Of a stretch of 64,000 nucleotides of DNA, positions 35,091 to 41,857 are shown one piece after another; the stretch's first letter is position 1, and each line of letters starts with the position of its first letter. Both the position numbers and the translations under genes were made by a program. Where the stretch lies: NCBI RefSeq assembly GCF_039724765.1, contig NZ_CP155729.1:3729501-3793500 (forward strand), written 5' to 3'. Below the pieces are notes generated by a model. It did no database searches, was not told the origin of the DNA, and saw nothing but the letters and a program-made list of their open reading frames with translations. The stretch comes from Sagittula stellata E-37. Its GTDB lineage: Bacteria; Pseudomonadota; Alphaproteobacteria; Rhodobacterales; Rhodobacteraceae.

Positions 35091-37064
35091 TCATTCCGCC
35101 GCCATCGCCTTGGGCGTCACCGGCACCACCTTCGCGTCGACCACCTTCAGTGTCGCCTTGATCCGGCCCTTCCGGCCGTCCTCGTAGGTCACCTCGGTTT
35201 CCGTGTAGATACTGTCCGATCCGTCGTACAAGGCGGTCACCAGATCGTCGTATTTCTCCGAGATGATCTTGCGCTTCACCTTCCGGGTCCGCGTCATCTC
35301 GCCGTCGTCGGCGTCCAGTTCCTTGTGCAGGATCAGGAAGCGGTGGATCTGGCACCCCGACAGCATCTCGTCCTCCGCGACAGAGGCATTCACCTCCTCG
35401 ACATGGGCGCGCACCGTCTCGATGACCTGCGGGTGCTGCGCCAGTTCCTGGTAGGAGGCATAGGCGATGTTGTTGCGCTCCGCCCAGTTGCCCACCGCCG
35501 AGAGGTCGATGTTGATGAAGGCGCAGCAGCGGTCGCGGCCCGCCCCGAACACTACGGCCTCCAGGATGTTGGGATAGAACTTCAGCTTGTTCTCGACGTA
35601 CTTCGGCGCAAAGAGCGCGCCGGAGGCCATCTGCCCCACGTCCTTCGCCCGGTCGATGATCCGCAGGTGACCCGTCGCCTCTTCGAAGAACCCCGCGTCC
35701 CCCGTCGCCACCCAGCCCTCCGGGTCCTTGGTCGAAGCGGTGCTTTCGGGGTTCTTGTAATACTCCACGAAGGTCCCCGGCGAGCGGTAGAAGACCTCGC
35801 CGTTCTCGGCGATGCGGATCTCCACCCCCGGCGCCGGCACCCCCACCGTGTCCGAGCGCACCTCGCCGTCCGGTTGCACGGTGATGAAGACCGACGCCTC
35901 CGTCTGCCCGTAAAGCTGCTTCAGGTTGATCCCCAGCGAGCGGTAGAAATCGAAGATCTCCGGCCCGATGGCCTCGCCCGCGGTATAGCCCACCCGCACC
36001 TTCGAAAATCCCATGGAATCCTTCAGCGGCCCGTAGACCAGGACTTCGCCCAGCCGGTATCTCAGCCGGTCCAGCGGCCCGACGGACTTCCCGTCGAGGA
36101 TGCGCGGCCCGACCTTCCGCGCGTGCGCCATGTACCGGTCGAACATCCGCTTCTTCAGCGGACTGGCGTCCTCCATCCGGATCATGATCCGCGTCAGCAG
36201 CGTCTCGAACACCCGCGGCGGGGCGAAATAGTAGGTCGGCCCGATTTCCTTGAGGTCGGTCTGCAGCGTCTCCGCGCTTTCCGGGCAGTTCACGCAGAAA
36301 CCCTTCCAGTAGGCCTGACCGATGGAAAAGATGAAATCGCCCACCCAGGCCATCGGCAGGTAGGCCAGCACCTCGTCGTCGCGCTTGAGGTGGTCGAACT
36401 CCGCCGAAGACCGCGCCGCCTCAATGATGTTGCGGTTCGACAGCACCACGCCCTTCGGCTTGCCCGTCGTCCCGGAGGTATAGAGCATCACGCAGGTGTC
36501 GTCGTAGCCCAGCGCCCCGCGCCGCCGGTCCAGCTCTCCGATCAGCTCGTCGCGGGCCGCGCGGCCCTGGTCCTGGACGTGGGCGTAGTCGTGCAGCCGC
36601 GTGTGGTCGTACTTCCGCAGGCCGCGCGGGTCGACATAGATCATGTGCTCGAACTGGTGCAGGCTCTCCTGCACCTCGATCACCTTGTCGACCTGCTCCT
36701 GATCGGCGACCACGACAAAGCGCGCGCCGCAGTGCGACAGCACGTACTCCATCTCCTCGGCGACCGCGTCCTGGTACAGCGGCACCGGCACGGCGCCGCA
36801 CATCTGCGCCGCCACCATCGCCCAGTAGAGCGTCGGACGATTGCGCCCGATCACCGCCACGTAGTCGCCCGGCGCCACCCCGAGGTTCAGCAGACCCAGC
36901 GCGAAGGCCTCGATCTCGGCCTCGGCCTCGGCCCAGGTCCAGCTCTGCCAGATCCCGTATTCCTTTTCGCGGTAGGCCGGCGCGCCCGCGAATTCCGTGG
37001 CGTTCCGGCGCAGAAGCGCAGGCACGGAGCGCAGGCCTTCGATGCCCTCGACGAGTGCAGCCAA
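35091..37064 (-). CDS. Long-chain acyl-CoA synthetase-like AMP-binding enzyme
   Basis: A 657-residue adenylate-forming ligase with the P-loop YTSGTTGKPKGVVLSNRN, LPMAWVGDFIFS, the A5 region LYGQTEASV, and the A7/A8 segment GWVATGDAGFFEEATGHLRI followed by DRAKD. It activates a carboxylic acid as acyl-AMP and then acyl-CoA. Length and C-terminus (TRTRKVKRKIISEKYDDLV) fit the FACL-like group associated with Liv transporters. The start is TTG at 37064 with GGGGAGG six bases upstream. It heads the transporter operon and diverges from the two-component genes. Confidence 0.92.
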   Translation of the reverse strand: MAALVEGIEGLRSVPALLRRNATEFAGAPAYREKEYGIWQSWTWAEAEAEIEAFALGLLNLGVAPGDYVAVIGRNRPTLYWAMVAAQMCGAVPVPLYQDAVAEEMEYVLSHCGARFVVVADQEQVDKVIEVQESLHQFEHMIYVDPRGLRKYDHTRLHDYAHVQDQGRAARDELIGELDRRRGALGYDDTCVMLYTSGTTGKPKGVVLSNRNIIEAARSSAEFDHLKRDDEVLAYLPMAWVGDFIFSIGQAYWKGFCVNCPESAETLQTDLKEIGPTYYFAPPRVFETLLTRIMIRMEDASPLKKRMFDRYMAHARKVGPRILDGKSVGPLDRLRYRLGEVLVYGPLKDSMGFSKVRVGYTAGEAIGPEIFDFYRSLGINLKQLYGQTEASVFITVQPDGEVRSDTVGVPAPGVEIRIAENGEVFYRSPGTFVEYYKNPESTASTKDPEGWVATGDAGFFEEATGHLRIIDRAKDVGQMASGALFAPKYVENKLKFYPNILEAVVFGAGRDRCCAFINIDLSAVGNWAERNNIAYASYQELAQHPQVIETVRAHVEEVNASVAEDEMLSGCQIHRFLILHKELDADDGEMTRTRKVKRKIISEKYDDLVTALYDGSDSIYTETEVTYEDGRKGRIKATLKVVDAKVVPVTPKAMAAE

Positions 37065-37405
37065 GTGTTTCCTCCCCGGACGCCTGTTCCGGCGCCCCTC
37101 CCTTATGGTGGCCCTTCGGGACCTCGATCGCGTTCATCACGATTCTGCGGTCAATTAGGGCGGCTCTCAGGCTCGCGGTCAACTTTTTCCTGAGGTTTTC
37201 CAGAATGTAACCAATTCTTACAGAGCGCCGCGCGGGGTGGGCTTCACCGGCCCCGGGACGGGATGGCCGGGGTGGGCGGGCCGATTTTCGAAGAAAGAGG
37301 TACGCCTGCCCCGAACCCTTGCCCCTAACCCTTGCTCCGAACCGTCGCCCCAACCGTCAGCCAAGCCCTATCGACCGCGCGCCTGCCCGCGACTAGGCTC
37401 CGGCC
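37065..37405. promoter_or_regulatory. Divergent control region between the acyl-CoA ligase and the hybrid kinase
   Basis: This 341-base spacer has no gene. For the ligase side a candidate promoter reads TTGACC (37177-37182), 17 bases, CCTAAT (37154-37159) on the minus strand. The octamer GCGGTCAA occurs twice in direct orientation (37147-37154 and 37175-37182), 28 bases apart, the second overlapping the -35. An interrupted palindrome TGTAA-n7-TTACA (37206-37222) overlaps AGAAT-n7-ATTCT (37202-37218). These could be binding sites for the adjacent response regulator; all are candidates by inspection only. Confidence 0.45.
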
Positions 37406-39307
37406 ATGACCACACGCGCCGACACCGCCGCCTTCACCCTCGCCGGGCTGAACCTGATCCAGCAGGCGCTGTCGATCTTCGACCGCGACCTGCGCCTCGT
37501 GCTGATCAACCGCCCCATGCAGGCGATGTTCGACCTGCCCGACACGCTCTGCGCCCCCGGCACCACCTTCGAGGCGGTGATCCGCCACCTCGCCACCTCC
37601 GGCGAATACGGCCCCATCGACGATCTGGAGACTTTCATCGAGGCCCGTGTCACCCTCGCCCGGACGTTCGAGCCGCACTACATGGAACGCCAGCGCGCCA
37701 ACGGCCGCACGATCTCCGTGGAAGGCGCGCCGCTGCCGCAGGGCGGCTGGGTCACCGTCTACACCGACATCACCGCGATCCGACAGCAGGAGGAACTGCT
37801 CCGCAGCCGCTCCGAGTCGCTCTCCGAAGAAGTCCTCCAGCGGTCCGAAGAACTGGCCCGCACCAACCGCCAGCTCGCCGCCACCATCACCGCGCTCGAA
37901 GAAACCCGCCGCCAGCTGATGGAGACGGAGGCCCGCACCCGCACCACGACCGAGATGATGCCCGCCCACATCGCCCGCGTCGACGCCACCGGGCGCTACA
38001 CCTTCTCCAACAACCGGCTGGCGGACGTGATGCCCGGGCGGCCCGCGTCGATCGTCGGGCTGCACATCTCCGACACGCTGGGGCCAGAGGCCTACGCCCG
38101 CGTGCAGCCGCACCTCGACGCCGCCTTTTCCGGGCGCGCCTCCACTTTCGAGTTCAGCGACGAGGCCTCCTCCCGCCGCATCCGTGCCGCCTTTACCCCC
38201 GACCCGCTGGAACCGGGCGTCTACATCCTCTCGCAGGACGTGACGGAGGAAACGCAGGCCCGCGCCGCGCTCCAGCAAACCCGGCGGCGCGAGATCGCGG
38301 CACAGCTCACATCCGGCCTGGCGCATGACTTCTCCAACCTCCTGACGATCATCCTCGGCCAGCAGGCGAAACTCGCCCGCCTCGACCTGCCCGGCGAGGC
38401 GCCGGCCTGCGTCACCGCCACGCTGCAGGCGGCGCGGCGCGGCGGCACGCTGCTCGAACGCATCGCCGACATCACCAGCCCGCGCACCTGGCAGCCGAAG
38501 CCGATGCGCCTTTCGCCGTTCCTCGACGACCTCGCCAATCTCGCCGATCCGACCCTGCCCGCGGGGCTGACCCTGACGATGGAGGATCACACCACCGCGC
38601 CGCTCATGGCCGACCCCGGCCTGCTGCAGGACGCGCTGCTGAACCTCGTGCTGAACGCACGCGACGCCTGCGCCGGTCGCGCCGAGGCCCGGATCACCAT
38701 CGCCGCCCACGAACTTCAGGGCACCTGGCTGGAGATCGCCGTGACCGACACCGGCCCCGGCTTCTCGGCGGAGGCGCTGGACCACGGCGCCGCGCCCTTC
38801 TTCACCACCAAGGGCGGCGAAGGGTCCGGCCTGGGCCTGGCCATGGTCTATGACATGGCCAAGCTGGCGGGCGGCGCACTGCGGCTGTCGAACACCGGCA
38901 CCGGCGCCCGCGTCATCCTGCGCCTGCCGCTGCGCCACGCCCTCAGCCTGCCCGCCTCCGGCCTCGTGCTGCTGGTCGAGGACAGCCCCGACCTGCGCGC
39001 GCCCATCCGCGACATGCTGACCGGACTGGGCTACGCCGTGGCCGAAGCCAGCTCCGTGCCGGAGGCGCTGGCCCTCGCCGAAACGCTGGAAGTCGCGCTG
39101 ATCCTGTCGGACATCACGCTGGAAGGCAGTGAACCCGGACACACGCTGGCAGATCGCCTGCCGCAGGTGCCGCTGCGCCTGATGACCTCGCTGCCGCCCG
39201 GCGACCCCCGCCACCGCGCCGCCCGCGCCCGCGCGCCGGTCATCGCCAAGCCCTTCACCGCGGAAACCCTTGCCAACGCCCTCCGGGAGGGGGAAAGGAC
39301 GCCATGA
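37406..39307 (+). CDS. Hybrid sensor histidine kinase with PAS domains and receiver
   Basis: A 633-residue cytoplasmic kinase with no membrane helix. Residues about 10-125 form a PAS domain (IQQALSIFDRDLRLVLINRP), 125-180 a coiled coil, and 180-285 a second PAS domain (MMPAHIARVDATGRYTFSNN). The H box is GLAHDFSNLLTII with His307. The ATPase part has LLNLVLNARDAC, DTGPGF and GSGLGLAM. A receiver domain from about residue 510 (LVLLVEDSPDLR) has the acceptor in ILSDITLEG and Lys in IAKPF. The stop overlaps the response regulator start (ATGA). It probably senses a soluble metabolite, perhaps linked to the divergent transporter operon. Confidence 0.92.
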   Translation: MTTRADTAAFTLAGLNLIQQALSIFDRDLRLVLINRPMQAMFDLPDTLCAPGTTFEAVIRHLATSGEYGPIDDLETFIEARVTLARTFEPHYMERQRANGRTISVEGAPLPQGGWVTVYTDITAIRQQEELLRSRSESLSEEVLQRSEELARTNRQLAATITALEETRRQLMETEARTRTTTEMMPAHIARVDATGRYTFSNNRLADVMPGRPASIVGLHISDTLGPEAYARVQPHLDAAFSGRASTFEFSDEASSRRIRAAFTPDPLEPGVYILSQDVTEETQARAALQQTRRREIAAQLTSGLAHDFSNLLTIILGQQAKLARLDLPGEAPACVTATLQAARRGGTLLERIADITSPRTWQPKPMRLSPFLDDLANLADPTLPAGLTLTMEDHTTAPLMADPGLLQDALLNLVLNARDACAGRAEARITIAAHELQGTWLEIAVTDTGPGFSAEALDHGAAPFFTTKGGEGSGLGLAMVYDMAKLAGGALRLSNTGTGARVILRLPLRHALSLPASGLVLLVEDSPDLRAPIRDMLTGLGYAVAEASSVPEALALAETLEVALILSDITLEGSEPGHTLADRLPQVPLRLMTSLPPGDPRHRAARARAPVIAKPFTAETLANALREGERTP

Positions 39308-39999
39308 CCGACGCCCCCCTCGTGACGATCCTCGACGACGAACCCGCCATCCGCGACATCCTGACGGAGGCGCTGCAGGACGCGGGCTACCGCACCCGCG
39401 CCTTTTCCCGGGCGACGGAATTCGAGGCGGCCCTGCGCTCCGTCACCCCCGCCGTCTGCCTCGTGGACCTCTCCCTGCCCGACCGCGACGGGCTGACGCT
39501 GGTGCACCGCCTGGCGCTGGAGCAGGGCGCGAAGGTCATCATCATCTCCGGCCGCGCGCAGGTGCAGGACCGGGTGACCGGGCTGGAACTCGGCGCCGAC
39601 GACTACGTCACCAAGCCTTTCGACCCGGCCGAGGTCGTGGCCCGCGTCCGCGCCCGCCTGCGCACCCCGCCCCGCCCCGCGCAGACCTCCGCCCGCTTCG
39701 GCGACTGGACCGCGCATTTCGACCATTTTGCGCTGGAGAAGGACGGGACGGAGACGCCGTTCAGCCAGGCGGAAGGCGAGGTGCTCAGGCTCTTTCTCGA
39801 AAGCCCGAAACGGCTCATCACCCGGGCCCACATGCAGGAGGCGCTGGGCGGCACGGCGGGCGACAGCTTCGACAGGGCGATGGATGTGCGGATCTCCCGG
39901 CTCCGGACGAAGCTCGGCGAGGATCCGAAGAACCCGCGCCTGATCAAGACGATCTACGGCGCGGGCTACATCTTCCTCGGCGACGTCACCTGGTCCTGA
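39304..39999 (+). CDS. OmpR-type response regulator
   Basis: A 231-residue regulator. The receiver domain (residues 1-115) has the acidic pair in ILDDEPAIRDI, the phospho-acceptor Asp55 in CLVDLSLPDRDG and Lys104 in VTKPFDPAEV. The C-terminal winged-helix domain (from about 130) contains FSQAEGEVLRLFLESPKRLI, DRAMDVRISRLRTKLGEDP and LIKTIYGAGYIFLG. Translation is coupled to the hybrid kinase by a four-base overlap, so the two form one signalling pair. It is likely to control the divergent ligase/transporter genes, its own operon, or both. Confidence 0.95.
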   Translation: MTDAPLVTILDDEPAIRDILTEALQDAGYRTRAFSRATEFEAALRSVTPAVCLVDLSLPDRDGLTLVHRLALEQGAKVIIISGRAQVQDRVTGLELGADDYVTKPFDPAEVVARVRARLRTPPRPAQTSARFGDWTAHFDHFALEKDGTETPFSQAEGEVLRLFLESPKRLITRAHMQEALGGTAGDSFDRAMDVRISRLRTKLGEDPKNPRLIKTIYGAGYIFLGDVTWS

Positions 40000-40051
40000 C
40001 CGCCACGGGCCACGGGTCCGGCATCACCGGCGCCGCATCACCGGACCCAAG

Positions 40052-40107
40052 AAGGCTTTTCGAAGGAAAAGCCTTCCCCTGCCAAGATCTTTCGGACGAA
40101 AGATCTT
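40052..40107. terminator. Twin perfect hairpins between convergent genes
   Basis: First hairpin: AAGGCTTTT-CGAAGG-AAAAGCCTT (40052-40075). Second: AAGATCTTT-CGGACG-AAAGATCTT (40084-40107). Both have nine perfect pairs and a six-base loop and are each followed by CCCC on the plus strand. They sit between the response regulator and the PepSY gene stops and likely form a bidirectional terminator or decay barrier. The T content is in the stems rather than in a tail. Confidence 0.65.
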
Positions 40108-40111
40108 CCCC

Positions 40112-41227
40112 TCACACCGCCGCGCGCCGCACACGCCGCATCCGCATCAGCCGGCGCAGGCCCAGCGCCATGCCGGTCCAGACCAGCACCATCGCCGCGA
40201 GCGAGGCCAGTCCGGCCACGGTCTGACCGACGACGCCATAATACTGCCCGGTGTGCGCGAACCGCGCCCACATCCGCGCCCGCATGCCCGCGCTGCCCGC
40301 CACGGCGTCGTCGGACAGGATCTCGCCCGTCGCCCGGTCCAGCACCAGCTCCGAACGCTGCGACGGCGCCACGCCGTTGCCCGAGTCCAGCGTCACCTGT
40401 ACCGCGCCCGCGCCTGCCTCGGGCAGCACAATCGTCGCCGTCGTCCACTCCGGCCGTGCTGCACCGGCGGCCTCCAGCAGGGCGGCATAGTCCAGCGGCG
40501 CACCCGACAGTTCCCGCGCCGACATCTCTTGCGACAGCGCCCCACGGCCCCGCCCTTGCGGCACCTCCTCGCCCAGCGCGGCGAAAAGTGCTGCGTTAGC
40601 CCAGCCGTAGCTCATGACGACACCGGTCAGCACGATCACGAACAGCGGCACAAGCGCCCAGATGCCAAGCACGTGGTGCCAGTTGTAGTCCCGCGCCTGC
40701 GCGTTCGGCAGCCCGCGCCGGAAAAACAGGTTCAGCTTCACCCGCGTCCACTTCCACGTCTTCGGCAGCCACAGGTACAGCCCCGACACCACCAGCCCGA
40801 GGAACAGCAGGTTCGCCGCATCGACCAGCCAGCCGCCCACCTCTGTGGGGCCGCTGAACGACAGCCAGCGGTGCAGCGCCGTCACGCCGTGGAAGAAGGC
40901 CGCGACGTCCTCGCCCGCGCCCGCCAGTTCCGCGCCGCTGTAGGGGTCCACCGCCACCGCGGAACGTCCCTGCCGCAGTTCCACCAGCCCGCCGGGCGCG
41001 CGCGGGAGGACCAGCGACTGCCCCGCCCCCGCGCCCGTCGCGACGACGATCTCTTCGGGCGACAGCGCCACCGCGCCCGCCGGGGCCTCGATGGCGCGGG
41101 CCGTGGCCCAGTGCACGATCTGGCTCTCGTAGGTGAGCAGGACCCCGGTCACGCTCATCACCATGACGAAGACCCCGGCGACAAGTCCCGCCGTCAGGTG
41201 TCCCCAGAAAACAACTGTTCTGACCAT
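40112..41227 (-). CDS. PepSY-associated TM helix protein (PiuB-like)
   Basis: A 371-residue inner-membrane protein. Four main helices are visible (GHLTAGLVAGVFVMVMSVTG; LLFLGLVVSGLYLWLP; LGIWALVPLFVIVLTGVVMS; VAGLASLAAMVLVWTGMALG) with PepSY-type periplasmic segments between. Conserved histidines occur in FHGVTALHRWL and YNWHHVLGIWA. Related proteins (PiuB, FegB) are linked to siderophore-iron reduction or uptake; no TonB receptor is in this window. The ATG at 41227 gives a normal N-terminus. A 54-residue membrane protein gene lies just upstream on the same strand. Confidence 0.88.
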   Translation of the reverse strand: MVRTVVFWGHLTAGLVAGVFVMVMSVTGVLLTYESQIVHWATARAIEAPAGAVALSPEEIVVATGAGAGQSLVLPRAPGGLVELRQGRSAVAVDPYSGAELAGAGEDVAAFFHGVTALHRWLSFSGPTEVGGWLVDAANLLFLGLVVSGLYLWLPKTWKWTRVKLNLFFRRGLPNAQARDYNWHHVLGIWALVPLFVIVLTGVVMSYGWANAALFAALGEEVPQGRGRGALSQEMSARELSGAPLDYAALLEAAGAARPEWTTATIVLPEAGAGAVQVTLDSGNGVAPSQRSELVLDRATGEILSDDAVAGSAGMRARMWARFAHTGQYYGVVGQTVAGLASLAAMVLVWTGMALGLRRLMRMRRVRRAAV

Positions 41228-41319
41228 GTCTGATTGTCCCTGAATGCTTTTCCGTTTCAGGGTTTCACGCAGAAGCCCGCCCGCTCCGTCGCAGGACGTG
41301 CGGCGTCGCGGCAGAAATG

Positions 41320-41484
41320 TCAGCTCAGGCCAAGAGCAGCCCGCACGGACGGCAGGCACGCCACCGCCACCACACCGACCAGCGCGCCGACGATCAGCCG
41401 GACCGGCGCCCGGCCCAGCCGCGGGCCGGCAAGGCTCAGAAGCCCGCAGACCGCGGCGTAATAGGTGAGCGAAACGGGATCCAT
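41320..41484 (-). CDS. Very small membrane protein upstream of the PepSY gene
   Basis: A 54-residue protein (MDPVSLTYYAAVCGLLSLAG ... VRLIVGALVGVVAVACLPSV) consisting of two hydrophobic segments around GPRLGRAPVR. The ribosome site is strong (GCAGGAGGATGTGCC before ATG), which argues for a real gene. It is followed 92 bases later by the PepSY gene, so co-transcription is likely. No family recognised; a small accessory subunit for heme or iron handling is only a guess. Confidence 0.65.
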   Translation of the reverse strand: MDPVSLTYYAAVCGLLSLAGPRLGRAPVRLIVGALVGVVAVACLPSVRAALGLS

Positions 41485-41857
41485 GGCACATCCTCCTGCG
41501 CCCATCCTGCCACGTCCCGGCCGATCCTCACAGGCTTTCGGCCAGACGGAGAAAACCCGACCTCCCCGCAGCCGCAAGGGGCCGCCTCTATCCCACCGTT
41601 AACGAAAAAGAATTCCGCGCAACACTTCGGCGCCTGGCCGCGTTAACGAAGGTTTCCAACCGGCCGGGAATCGGGAGCGAACCGGCCGGTTCGCGGGTTA
41701 ACGCGCGGACTGGACCGTTCAGGTTTCGTAAATCCGTTGCGGATCGCCCGCATCGGAGCCGCACATCTGGTAGCGCGCGCCGCGTTTACCCGGCGCCCGC
41801 TCCGTTAACACGGCTCAGGCACGCCGCACCCGTTGCGCAACACACGGGGGAGCGCAC
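41485..41857. promoter_or_regulatory. Intergenic region with perfect palindrome and four GTTAAC sites
   Basis: This 373-base spacer between the small membrane protein and formate dehydrogenase holds no gene. It carries an 18-bp perfect palindrome GCGAACCGGCCGGTTCGC (41677-41694), a direct copy of AACCGGCCGG at 41658-41667, and four GTTAAC hexamers (41598, 41642, 41697, 41804). It lies upstream of the small membrane/PepSY genes, so an operator role is possible. It could equally serve as the formate dehydrogenase 3' end. Confidence 0.4.

Noticed and set aside
37325..39214. Long open frame antisense to the hybrid kinase
   Set aside because: Its Gly/Arg/Val-rich composition and the clear kinase motifs on the plus strand show it is a shadow of the kinase gene.
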